Positions 26,467-34,369 of a stretch of 52,324 nucleotides of DNA are shown in pieces (position 1 is the first letter of the stretch; each line of letters opens with the position of its first letter). Location of the stretch: NCBI GenBank assembly GCA_016869175.1, contig VGEV01000007.1, positions 1 through 52,324 on the forward strand, in the 5' to 3' direction. The translations under genes were made by a program, and so were the position numbers. Below the pieces are notes generated by a model that ran no database searches, was not told where the DNA came from, and worked only from the letters and a program-made list of their open reading frames with translations. This DNA comes from Alphaproteobacteria bacterium. Its GTDB lineage: Bacteria; Pseudomonadota; Alphaproteobacteria; GCA-2731375.

Positions 26467-27696
26467 TCAGCGGCCGCCATGGCTGACCCGCCACAGCGCG
26501 CCGCCGGCGTCGTCAGCGATCAGCAGGCTGCCATCCTTGGCCACCGCCAAGCCCGCGGGCCGGCCGAAGATCACCGCGCGATCCCTGCCCTCGAACCAGA
26601 AGCCGGTGACGAAATTCTCGTAAGTCCCGGTCGGCCGGCCGTCCTTGAATGGCACCCTGACCACCTTGTAGCCGGTCGGCCGCGCGGCATTCCAGGATCC
26701 TTGCAAGGCGATGAAGCCATCGCCGCGAAACTCGGGCGGAAACTGCTGACCGGCATAGAACACCATGCCGATGGGCGCCGAATGGGCCTGGAACAGGGTG
26801 TCCGGCACGATGGTCCCGGCCACCAGGTCGGGCCGCTTGGCGCCGAAGTCGGGATCGGGGTTGGCCCCCAGATAGGCATAGGGCCAGCCATAGAACCCCC
26901 CGTCACGCAGCCGCGCGAGATAGTCCGGCACCAGGCCGTCGCCCAACCGGTCGCGTTCGTTGACCGAGGCGTAGAGTTCGCCGGTCGGCGGGTGGAAGGC
27001 GATGCCAACGGCGTTGCGCAGGCCGCTGGCGAAGGTGCGTTGGCCGCTGCCATCGGCGTTGAAGCGCTGCACCGTCGCACGCGGCGGCGGCTCCTCGGCC
27101 GTGTTGCCGCGGCTGCCGACCGAGACGTAAAAGGCCTGACCGTCCGGTTGAAAGACAATGTCGCGCGTCCAGTGACCGCTGCCGTCGCCGAGTGCGCCGG
27201 GTGGCGTTACCGGTTCGACCGGCGGGCGCAGCCTGAGATCGCCAGCGCGATAGGGAATGCGAACGATGCGGTCGGGCTCGCCGATGTAAAGATAGCCGCC
27301 CCGGATCGCCAGCCCGTGCGGGCGCTCCAGGCCGTCCAGCAGCATGTGGTTGTGCTCCGCCCGGCCATCGCCGTCGCGATCCGCCAGCACGCGCAGCCGC
27401 CCGGCCGCGGATTCCGCCAAGATCACATCGCCATTCTCCGCCACCGTCAGCCAGCGCGGGCCGGACAGGCCTTCGGCGAACAAGGCAACGCTGAAGCCTG
27501 GCGGCGCGTTGAGCCGCGCCCCCGCCGGCCGTGGCACCACCCGCGCCCCATTGGCGACCGAGGCAGTGGCGAAGGGCGCCGGAAGGTCGCTCGGCCGCAG
27601 ATGAAATTGCCGGCCGACCGGCTCGTTCGGTTCGGCCAGCGCCGTACCGATCCATCCCACCAACAGCGCCAGCGTCTGCAACAGGAGACATCGCAT
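26467..27696 (-). CDS. PQQ-type sugar (sorbosone/glucose) dehydrogenase, exported
   Basis: The 409-residue protein has a signal peptide (MRCLLLQTLALLVGWIGTALA) and then a six-bladed propeller of the soluble PQQ glucose/L-sorbosone dehydrogenase family. Segments such as PPGFSVALFAEGLSGPRWL, NHMLLDGLERPHGLAI, SVGSRGNTAEEP and GGFYGWPYAYLG are typical. It would oxidise sugars or aldehydes in the periplasm. No pqq biosynthesis genes or partner cytochrome are in the window. The gene is isolated between a repeat array and a structured gap. Confidence 0.88.
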   Translation of the reverse strand: MRCLLLQTLALLVGWIGTALAEPNEPVGRQFHLRPSDLPAPFATASVANGARVVPRPAGARLNAPPGFSVALFAEGLSGPRWLTVAENGDVILAESAAGRLRVLADRDGDGRAEHNHMLLDGLERPHGLAIRGGYLYIGEPDRIVRIPYRAGDLRLRPPVEPVTPPGALGDGSGHWTRDIVFQPDGQAFYVSVGSRGNTAEEPPPRATVQRFNADGSGQRTFASGLRNAVGIAFHPPTGELYASVNERDRLGDGLVPDYLARLRDGGFYGWPYAYLGANPDPDFGAKRPDLVAGTIVPDTLFQAHSAPIGMVFYAGQQFPPEFRGDGFIALQGSWNAARPTGYKVVRVPFKDGRPTGTYENFVTGFWFEGRDRAVIFGRPAGLAVAKDGSLLIADDAGGALWRVSHGGR

Positions 27697-27712
27697 GCCG
27701 GCACCCTAGGGC

Positions 27713-27769
27713 AGTTTCCGTGCAAATCGAACCGGCATGTTCGGTTTGAACGGAAGCTCTTGCCCTACA
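27713..27769. repeat. Intergenic hairpin repeat, copy B
   Basis: A 15-bp stem with one mismatch (27718-27732 with 27739-27753, loop CGGCAT) has the same core, GAAC/GTTCGGTTTG, and the same tail TTGCCCTACACCC as copy A at 20556-20612. It lies just upstream of the PQQ dehydrogenase start, on its 5' side, so it could sit in that gene's promoter or leader. Confidence 0.65.
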
Positions 27770-27866
27770 CCCATGACCGCAGCGCGGTGGGCTGCGATCC
27801 GATGGACCCCTGAGCGCCATTCCCTCTGATCGGACACCGCACTAGCCGGAAGGAGCCGCAACGCCC

Positions 27867-27983
27867 ATGGAAAAAAGCGTCCCGTCACCGTGGTCGGAGG
27901 GAGGCAATATCGACCACGGTGACGGTGGCCGGTGTGTCGACTGCTCGACCGGCCGATCTGGCCGCCGCTACCCCGTCCACTGA
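27867..27983 (+). CDS. Possible small ORF spanning the inverted repeat (38 aa)
   Basis: An ATG at 27867 preceded by AAGGAG with an 11-nt spacer opens 38 codons ending in TGA. The peptide would contain a CVDC pair and a basic tail. It is not recognised, its base composition is dictated partly by the inverted repeat it spans, and it may be chance. Confidence 0.2.
   Translation: MEKSVPSPWSEGGNIDHGDGGRCVDCSTGRSGRRYPVH
27882..27925. repeat. Perfect 15-bp inverted repeat
   Basis: CCGTCACCGTGGTCG (27882-27896) and CGACCACGGTGACGG (27911-27925) are exact reverse complements separated by 14 bp. No T tract follows on the plus side, so it is not an obvious terminator. It could be a regulator site or an RNA structure. 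Confidence 0.8.
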
Positions 27984-28126
27984 CGGGCGTCGCGTACACT
28001 CGAAGAGTTATGTTGGGGTGCTCAGGGGCGCCGAAAAGGGTCTGCCTCTCACGAAACATTTACCTTTCTATCTAAATACTTGCCGAGATGATTGACGGCC
28101 GTCGCGGGGCTTTCCACACTGCAGGC

Positions 28127-28711
28127 ATGGAGTTGACGACCCCACGCCTGCGCTTGCGGCCGCCGCGCTTCGCCGATCGGGAGGCTTTCGCCCTGCTGTT
28201 CGCCGAACCGGCGGTCAGGCGCTATCTCGCGATCGGCGAGCTTGACGCGGCGGCAGCGGAGCGTTTCGCCGAGCAGTTCATCGGCACCAGCCGCTATGAG
28301 CTGCGTCGCCATGGCAGCGGCGCCCTGTCGGTGACACTGGCCGGCGGCGGCGCGGCAATCGGCTATTGCGGCATCCGCCCGCTGCCCGACCGCTCCGATG
28401 CACGTGAACTGGTCTACGCCTTGTTGCCCGACTGCTGGGGCAGCGGCCTGGCGACAGAGGCGGCCGCCGCTTGTCTCGACTGGTGTTTCCGCAGCCTGCC
28501 GATGGCCCACGCCATCGGCTTTGCCCGCGCGGAGAACGTCGCGTCCTGCCGGGTCATGCGAAAACTGGGCATGGAACACCGCGGCTTGAGCGCGCGCTAC
28601 TATGACTGGCCACTGGCGGAGTATGCCGCCGCCGCGAGCTCCTGGCTCGCCGCTCGCGTTCAGCCGATCGAGGCACGCCGCTCCGGCGCCACAGTGTCGC
28701 TCGCCGGCTGA
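28127..28711 (+). CDS. GNAT-family N-acetyltransferase (RimJ/RimL type)
   Basis: The 194-residue protein begins MELTTPRLRLRPPRFADREAF, the usual start of RimJ/RimL-type acetyltransferases. It has an acetyl-CoA-binding segment at LPDCWGSGLATEAAAACLDW and the C-terminal NVASCRVMRKLGMEHRG. It transfers acetyl groups to an amine such as a protein N-terminus, antibiotic or metabolite. ATG at 28127 is preferred over 28088 because the family motif starts there. It overlaps the convergent amidotransferase at the 3' end. Confidence 0.9.
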   Translation: MELTTPRLRLRPPRFADREAFALLFAEPAVRRYLAIGELDAAAAERFAEQFIGTSRYELRRHGSGALSVTLAGGGAAIGYCGIRPLPDRSDARELVYALLPDCWGSGLATEAAAACLDWCFRSLPMAHAIGFARAENVASCRVMRKLGMEHRGLSARYYDWPLAEYAAAASSWLAARVQPIEARRSGATVSLAG

Positions 28712-29391
28712 AGCCAGCTATCGAGGAAATTGCCCAGCCAGCGCTCGACCTCGGCGTCGTGCCGGCCATGGCCGTTGAGATGGGCCTCACGCGCCTGGGC
28801 GCCCGGCAGGGTCATGCGATGCGCCGCCCGCCGGGTCCAGCGCAGCATCATCGGCTTGGTCACCTCGGGGTGGAACTGGATGCCATAGGCGTTGCCGTAG
28901 CGGAATGCTTGGTTCGGGAAGTACTCGCCCGTGGCCAGCAGCTCGGCCGAACGCGGCACCTCAAAACCTTCGCCGTGCCATTGATAGAAATACTGTTCCT
29001 TTTGGAACAGCCCGGCGCCATTGCCGACCGCGCTGACCCGGTAGTAGCCGATCTCGTTATAGCCGCCGAGATGCGGTCCAACCTTGGCGCCAAGATAGCG
29101 AGCCAGTAATTGCGCGCCCAGGCAGATGCCCAGGAACGGCTTGCCCTCCCCGAGCGGCACCGAGAGCCATTCCAGCTCCATGCGGATAAAAGGCAACACG
29201 CTGTCGTCGTTGGCGCTCATCGGCCCGCCGAAGATCACCACGCCGGCATGCTCGTGCATGGTCGCCGGCAGGCTGTCGCCGCAGGCCGTGCGCCGGAGGT
29301 CGCACTCGCAGCCCCGGCGGCTCAGCTCGGCGGCGACGCGGCCGGGATCGGAATGCTCCTGGTGAACGATCAGCAAAACCTTCTGCGACAT
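28660..29391 (-). CDS. Class I glutamine amidotransferase (GMP synthase-like)
   Basis: The 243-residue protein is a stand-alone class I amidotransferase. The nucleophile is Cys90 in GICLGAQLLA and the dyad is completed by His174 and Glu176 in IQFHPEV; VIFGGPMSAND provides the oxyanion region. It would release ammonia from glutamine or cut a gamma-glutamyl bond. There is no synthetase domain or partner next to it, so a hydrolase role (gamma-glutamyl amine or peptide) is as likely as an amidotransferase role. Its last 52 bp overlap the GNAT gene. Confidence 0.88.
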   Translation of the reverse strand: MSQKVLLIVHQEHSDPGRVAAELSRRGCECDLRRTACGDSLPATMHEHAGVVIFGGPMSANDDSVLPFIRMELEWLSVPLGEGKPFLGICLGAQLLARYLGAKVGPHLGGYNEIGYYRVSAVGNGAGLFQKEQYFYQWHGEGFEVPRSAELLATGEYFPNQAFRYGNAYGIQFHPEVTKPMMLRWTRRAAHRMTLPGAQAREAHLNGHGRHDAEVERWLGNFLDSWLQPASDTVAPERRASIG

Positions 29392-29477
29392 GCCTCGCTA
29401 CCCGCCTTGCCGCCAAGTTACCACTGTCCGCCTAACAACATGCAAAGCGCACGCCAAGGCTACAACCCCTCTGTCCA

Positions 29478-30236
29478 TCACATGGCGCTGATGCCACCGT
29501 CTAGCACCAGTTCCGCGCCGGTCATGAATTTCGACTCGTCCGAGGCCAGGTAGAGCACGGCATAAGCCACATCGTCGGGTTCGCCCACCCGGCCGAGCGG
29601 CACCTGCCGGGCAAGCTTGGCCAGACCTTCCGCGCGCCCGCTGCGTTTGAGCAAATCATCCAAGATGGGGGTGTCGATGAATGTCGGGTGCAGGGAGTTG
29701 CAGCGGATGTTGTAGCCCTTGCGCGCGCAATGCAGCGCGACCGACTTGCTGAGCAGGCGCACGCCTGCCTTGGCCGAGTTGTAAGCCGCCATATTGTGGC
29801 CGGCAATGATGCCGGAGATCGACGAGATGTTGACGATCGAACCGCCACCGGAGCGGGCCATCGCCTGAATGACATGCTTGCAGCCCAGGAAAACGCCGTC
29901 GAGGTCGATGGCATGCACCCGCCGCCATTCCTCCAGCGTGGTCTCTTCCACGGTCTTGGTGATACCGATGCCGGCGCTGTTCAGCAGGATGTGGAGGCCG
30001 CCGAACGCCTGGACGGTCGCCGCTATCGCGGCTTGCCAGTCGGTTTCGGAGGTGACGTCGTGTTTCAGCGCGATAGCCCCCTGGCCGATCGACCTGGCAG
30101 CGGCCCGGGCCCCCGCCTCGTTGATGTCGCTGACCGCGACCCGCGCGCCCTCCCTTGCCAGCAGCAGTGCCGCGGCTCGCCCCAAGCCGGACGCGCCGCC
30201 GGTGACCAAGGCGACCTTGCCCGCTACCCGACCCAT
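29478..30236 (-). CDS. Short-chain dehydrogenase/reductase (SDR)
   Basis: The 252-residue classical SDR shows the NAD-binding TGGASGLG (residues 12-19), Asn86 in LLNSAGI, Ser138/139 in NISSI, and Tyr152-x3-Lys156. Asp37 in VSDINE suggests NAD rather than NADP. It oxidises or reduces a secondary alcohol or ketone. ATG at 30236 follows GGAGGGCAGG; the longer track start is rejected. The C-terminus (FMTGAELVLDGGISAM) is complete. The substrate is not known. Confidence 0.92.
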   Translation of the reverse strand: MGRVAGKVALVTGGASGLGRAAALLLAREGARVAVSDINEAGARAAARSIGQGAIALKHDVTSETDWQAAIAATVQAFGGLHILLNSAGIGITKTVEETTLEEWRRVHAIDLDGVFLGCKHVIQAMARSGGGSIVNISSISGIIAGHNMAAYNSAKAGVRLLSKSVALHCARKGYNIRCNSLHPTFIDTPILDDLLKRSGRAEGLAKLARQVPLGRVGEPDDVAYAVLYLASDESKFMTGAELVLDGGISAM

Positions 30237-30389
30237 CCTGCCCTCCGACGCCTTCGATCCGACAATGCCCGATGTCCCGGCCAACACAAAGGCGTCACTC
30301 ACCCTCGGATTGCCCCCGGCCGGGTTTTGCACGCCGGGCCCGCTCTGCTAGGTTCCCGCCTTCGCATCGAAACCGATTCAGGAGTTGCT

Positions 30390-31127
30390 GTGCTGTCAGC
30401 CCCGTCTATGCGTCTTGCCCTGGCGGCCCTCGGTCTTGCGATCGTGCTGCCCGTGGCGGCGCAGCAAACGAAGTCGCCGCCGGTCGCGCCGGCACCGCAA
30501 CCGGCCGCCCCCAGCCAGCCCGCCTCGCCCGCCCAGCCCCGCGCCGCCGTCCAGCCGGCGCCCGCGCCGGTCGCCGGCGCGCCGGTGGTGGCGATTGTCG
30601 ATGTGCAAGCCGTGATGCGCGACACCCGTGCGGCGCAGAACCTCAAGAGCCAGGTCGATCAGACCCGCGCCGCCTTCGAGAAGGACGTCGAACGCAAGAA
30701 GGCGGAACTGAAGAGCGCCGAGGATGAGTTGCGCCGCCAGCAGGGCAGCCTGGCGGCCGATGCGCTGGAACAGAAGCGCCGGCAGCTCGAACGTCGGTTC
30801 GCCGATGCCCGGCGCCAGGCCGAGGATCGCCAGGCGGTGTTGAACCGCGGCTTCAACGAGGCGATGGGCAAGCTGCGCGAGGAGATGGCCCTGTCGGTCG
30901 CCGACGTGATGAAGAACCACGGCGTGACCATGGTGCTGCCGCGTGCCGCTGTCCTGGTGTTCGACGAGAACCTCAACCTGACGGCCGAGGTGATCGAGGT
31001 GCTCAACCGGCGCCTGCCGAGCCTGCGCGCCAATCTGGGCGAGGGTGGCACGCCGGCCCCGGCGGCTGGGCCCGTGCCGTCCGCCGCTGGCAAGGCGCCG
31101 GCCAGCAAGGCGCCGGCCACCAAGTAG
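30390..31127 (+). CDS. skp: Skp/OmpH-family periplasmic chaperone with Pro/Ala arms
   Basis: The 245-residue protein has a signal peptide, a Pro/Ala-rich stretch (about residues 30-65), the OmpH core (PVVAIVDVQAVMRDTRAAQNL, then a long charged coiled coil and TMVLPRAAVLVFDENLNLT) and a Pro/Ala/Lys tail. Skp holds unfolded outer-membrane proteins. GTG at 30390 is chosen as start because CAGGAG lies five bases before it; ATG at 30408 is the alternative. The usual bamA and lpxD neighbours are absent, so it is an extra or relocated copy. Confidence 0.85.
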   Translation: MLSAPSMRLALAALGLAIVLPVAAQQTKSPPVAPAPQPAAPSQPASPAQPRAAVQPAPAPVAGAPVVAIVDVQAVMRDTRAAQNLKSQVDQTRAAFEKDVERKKAELKSAEDELRRQQGSLAADALEQKRRQLERRFADARRQAEDRQAVLNRGFNEAMGKLREEMALSVADVMKNHGVTMVLPRAAVLVFDENLNLTAEVIEVLNRRLPSLRANLGEGGTPAPAAGPVPSAAGKAPASKAPATK

Positions 31128-31131
31128 CGCC

Positions 31132-32775
31132 TCAGACCTTGTCGTCGATGCCGGCGCCGAACGGCACGATGTCGCGGTCGTCGGTCTTCAGGTGCAGCAG
31201 GGCCGGCCCCGGATGCGCCAGCGCCTGGGCCAGCGCGGCAGGGTAGTCGTCCGTGCGCTCGACCGTGAAGCCGGCGCAACCATAGGCGCGGGCCAAGGCC
31301 GCGAAATCCGGCCCGGTGATGCGGGTCGCGTAGATTCCGGCCTCGCCATAGGCAGTTCGCTGGCCTTGCAGGATCGAGCCGTGCACCTGGTTGTCGCAGA
31401 CCACGACACGGATCGGCAGACGCTGTTCCACCGCGGTCGACAATTCCTGCCCGGTCATGAGGAAACTGCCATCGCCGGAGAAGGCGATGACCGGCACGTC
31501 CGGCCGCGCCAGGATGGCACCGACCGCGCCGGGCACGGCATAGCCCATCGCGCCAACCGCGGGGCCGGCCTGGGTGTAGGGCCGGCGGAACCGATAGTAA
31601 CGGTGGATCCAGCGGGCAAAGCTGCCGCCGTCGGTCAGCAACACCGCCTCCTCGCCCACTTGCCGCATGGTCTCGGCCGTGACCCTGGCGAGATCCACCT
31701 CGCCGTGCACCGGCACGCTACCGGGCGTCGAGAGGTCGAGATAGGCTTGGTGCAACCGGTCGCGCCAGGCGAGCCGCTCGGCAGGTGGGCGGCCGGTGGC
31801 AGCGGTCAGTGCGCCCAGGGCTGGCGCCAGATCGCTGACCAGGCCCGGCTCGGCCTGGAAGCGCGAGACGACCTCTGCCTCCGGATGCAGCATGATCAGG
31901 CGCTGGTGCGCGCGCGGCAGCGTGTATTCCTCGGAGGTGATGGCATCGAGCCGGCTGCCCACCGCGACCAGCAGATCGGCTTCGTCCAGCAGCCGTTTCT
32001 GCCAGCCGACCCGGTTGATCTCCAGGTGTCCGGCATAGGCCGGGTGCAGGTTGGGGAAGGCATCTTGCCGCCGGTAGGCGGCGATCACCGGCGCACCGCT
32101 CGCCTCGGCGAAGGCGACAAGGGCGGCCTGCGCACCTTCGTAGCTGACGCATTCGCCAACCAAGACGAGCGGCCGCTTGGCCGCGGCGACAGCCTGCGCG
32201 GCCGCGCTGACCGCCTCGGCGCTGGGACCGGCGGCGGGGCGCGGCACCGGCCGGGGCAACGGCCCCTCGCCGGCATCGGCCTCGGTCAAGTCGCGCGGCA
32301 GCACCACCACGACCGGGCCAGGCCGCCCGGCCGTCGCCTGGCGCCAGGCGCGCGCCGTGCACTCGGCGATGTCCTTGGCGCTGGCCGGCTCGATCACCGC
32401 CTTGGCGAGCGAACCGAACAGGCGATGATGATCGGCCTCCTGGAACGCCTCGCGGCCCTTGGATCGTACCCGGACATGGCCGACGAACAGCAGCAGCGGC
32501 GTGGAATCCTGCATCGCGGTGTGCACGCCGATGGATGCGTTGGTGGCGCCGGGCCCCCGGCTGACGAACACGGCGGCCGGCTTGCGGGCGAGCTTGGCAT
32601 AGGCGTCGGCGGCGAACGTGCCGCCCGACTCGTGCCGGGTCAGCACCAGACGCACGCGGTTCTGCCGTTGTCGCAGCGCTTCCAGCACCGTCAGGAAACT
32701 CTCGCCGGGCACGGTGAAGGCGTGCTCCACGCCATGCGCCACCAGGGTCTCAACCAGTGCCTCGCCGCCGTTCAT
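31132..32775 (-). CDS. TPP-dependent 2-oxoacid enzyme, copy 3
   Basis: The 547-residue protein is the third TPP enzyme in the window. It has the catalytic Glu in TRHESGGTFAADAYAKLARKP, SRGPGATNASIGVH, and GDGSFLMTGQELSTAVEQ followed by CDNQVHG. The NN of the metal site is thus DN, keeping the second Asn that binds Mg2+. No RFDDR motif is seen. It is more distant from copies 1 and 2 than they are from each other. ATG at 32775 matches the family start. It ends just past Skp and is divergent from the enol-lactonase-like gene. Confidence 0.87.
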   Translation of the reverse strand: MNGGEALVETLVAHGVEHAFTVPGESFLTVLEALRQRQNRVRLVLTRHESGGTFAADAYAKLARKPAAVFVSRGPGATNASIGVHTAMQDSTPLLLFVGHVRVRSKGREAFQEADHHRLFGSLAKAVIEPASAKDIAECTARAWRQATAGRPGPVVVVLPRDLTEADAGEGPLPRPVPRPAAGPSAEAVSAAAQAVAAAKRPLVLVGECVSYEGAQAALVAFAEASGAPVIAAYRRQDAFPNLHPAYAGHLEINRVGWQKRLLDEADLLVAVGSRLDAITSEEYTLPRAHQRLIMLHPEAEVVSRFQAEPGLVSDLAPALGALTAATGRPPAERLAWRDRLHQAYLDLSTPGSVPVHGEVDLARVTAETMRQVGEEAVLLTDGGSFARWIHRYYRFRRPYTQAGPAVGAMGYAVPGAVGAILARPDVPVIAFSGDGSFLMTGQELSTAVEQRLPIRVVVCDNQVHGSILQGQRTAYGEAGIYATRITGPDFAALARAYGCAGFTVERTDDYPAALAQALAHPGPALLHLKTDDRDIVPFGAGIDDKV

Positions 32776-32888
32776 GCCGTCCTCCGCCCGCCGGCCGCAC
32801 CATGGCCGAGCCGCCGTGAAGCGGCAAGCCATCAACAACGCATGGCTTTCGTGCTTAACTCAACGGCGGCATTCCGAGGGGGACGACC

Positions 32889-33683
32889 ATGCGCATCGCG
32901 GTCAACGGCACGCAGATCAACTACGACGTGAGCGGGCCGCCGGGCGGCCCGGCGATCGTGATGGGCCATTCGCTGGCCTCCAGCCGAGTGATGTGGGACC
33001 CGCAACTGAGCGCGCTCAGCGGCAAGTACCGCGTCATGCGCTTCGACACGCGGGGCCACGGCCTGTCCGCGGTGCCGAGCGGCGCCTATACGGTCGACCA
33101 GTTGGCCGACGACGCGCTGGCGCTGATGGACGCGCTCGGTATTGCCAAGGCGCACTGGATCGGCCTGTCGATGGGCGGCGTGCTGGGCCAGAACATCGCC
33201 CTGCGCCGCCCGGAGCGGCTGCTGAGCCTAGCGCTCTGCAATACGCTGGCGCGGGTGGCGCCGGAGGCGCGCGCGGTCTGGACCGGCCGCATCGCCACCG
33301 CCGAGGCGGAAGGCGTGGGGCCGATGGCCGATACCACGATGCAGCGCTGGTTCACCCAGCCCTATCTGCAGAAGAACCCGCCGGAACTGCAGACCATCCG
33401 CGCCGAGTATCTGAACACGCCGCGCGGCGGCTATGTCGGCTGCTGCCATGCGCTTTCGACGCTCGATTATCTCGACCGCCTGACAGCGGTGAAGGCACCG
33501 ACCCTGGTCATCGTCGGCCGGCAGGACATGGGCACGCCCGTCGCCATGTCGGAGGCGATCGCCGGCAAGATTCCCGGCGCCAAACTCGTCGTGGTCGAGA
33601 ACGCGGCGCATCTCGGCAATATCGAACAACCGGAGATCTACACCCGCGAACTCCTGGCCCTCATCCAGCGCGCCGGCGGCTGA
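32889..33683 (+). CDS. Alpha/beta hydrolase, 3-oxoadipate enol-lactonase-like
   Basis: The 264-residue protein resembles PcaD-type lactonases. It has MGHSLASSRVMWDPQLSAL, FDTRGHGLS, the nucleophile elbow GLSMGGVLG, Asp in IVGRQDMGTP and His in NAAHLGNIEQPE. PcaD opens the lactone in the beta-ketoadipate path, but no other pca genes are here, so another lactone or ester is likely. GAGGGGGACGACC precedes the ATG. Its 3' end directly abuts the convergent racemase gene. Confidence 0.88.
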   Translation: MRIAVNGTQINYDVSGPPGGPAIVMGHSLASSRVMWDPQLSALSGKYRVMRFDTRGHGLSAVPSGAYTVDQLADDALALMDALGIAKAHWIGLSMGGVLGQNIALRRPERLLSLALCNTLARVAPEARAVWTGRIATAEAEGVGPMADTTMQRWFTQPYLQKNPPELQTIRAEYLNTPRGGYVGCCHALSTLDYLDRLTAVKAPTLVIVGRQDMGTPVAMSEAIAGKIPGAKLVVVENAAHLGNIEQPEIYTRELLALIQRAGG

Positions 33684-34361
33684 CTAACGGCGAGGCGCGT
33701 TCTTCCAGCCTAGGCGGACGGCGGCGATGGCGAGCGCCGCGGCCGCCTGGCAGAGGTCGACCACCGGCACACCCAAGCGATCCTCCAACGCCGGGCGATA
33801 GCGCGCCATGCCGGCGCAGCCCAGGATGACGACGTCGGCGCCGTGCTCGGCCACCAGCCGCCGGCCGATGTCCGCCAGCCGGTCCTCGACCACCTGGCCT
33901 TCGCCCAGCGCGGTCACGCCAAGGCCGACCGGCAGGTCGGCCGCGAAGCGCGGTTCCAGGCCCGCCTGGCGGATGTAACGCCGATGCCGGGCGACCGAGG
34001 CCGGCAGGATGGCGATGATGCCGAACCGCTCGCCCAAGGTCAGCGCGCTCGCCAGCGCGGCTTCGGAAATGCCGAACACCAGCCGCGCCGTGGTCTCGCG
34101 GGCGGAAAGCAGGCCGGGGTCGGAGAAACAGGCGATGACGAAGGCGTCGGCCCGGTTGTCCTCGCGCCGGATGGTTTCGCATAACGGGCCGATCACGCCG
34201 TCGACGTGGCGCTGGCATTCGATGCCGGGCGGCCCCTCGGCCAGCGTCAGGCAGTCGAGAGCCGGCCCGTCGGCAAAGCGCAGAGGGGCCAGCGCCGCCT
34301 CGATGCCTTGGGTTACCGCCGCGGTCGAATTGGGATTGATGACGACGATGCGCTGGGCCAT
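33684..34361 (-). CDS. Asp/Glu/hydantoin racemase-family protein
   Basis: The 225-residue protein opens RIVVINPNSTAAVT and has two catalytic Cys in FVIACFSDPG and VILGCAGMARY, the hallmarks of the hydantoin/aspartate racemase family. It would invert the alpha carbon of a hydantoin, carbamoyl or amino acid. Its stop side abuts the lactonase gene and its start is 8 bp from the stop of the N-carbamoylase-like gene on the same strand, so the pair forms an operon that fits hydantoin or N-carbamoyl amino acid use. Confidence 0.9.
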   Translation of the reverse strand: MAQRIVVINPNSTAAVTQGIEAALAPLRFADGPALDCLTLAEGPPGIECQRHVDGVIGPLCETIRREDNRADAFVIACFSDPGLLSARETTARLVFGISEAALASALTLGERFGIIAILPASVARHRRYIRQAGLEPRFAADLPVGLGVTALGEGQVVEDRLADIGRRLVAEHGADVVILGCAGMARYRPALEDRLGVPVVDLCQAAAALAIAAVRLGWKNAPRR

Positions 34362-34369
34362 GGCGTCGG

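Larger units (their letters stand above)
27770..28126. other. Intergenic region with a perfect inverted repeat
   Basis: No convincing large gene lies between copy B of the hairpin repeat and the GNAT gene. The stretch holds a perfect 15-bp inverted repeat, a further GGCCGG/CCGGCC pair, one possible 38-codon ORF, and a more AT-rich segment (about 28050-28080, TTTACCTTTCTATCTAAATA) that may contain the promoter of the GNAT gene. Confidence 0.5.
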
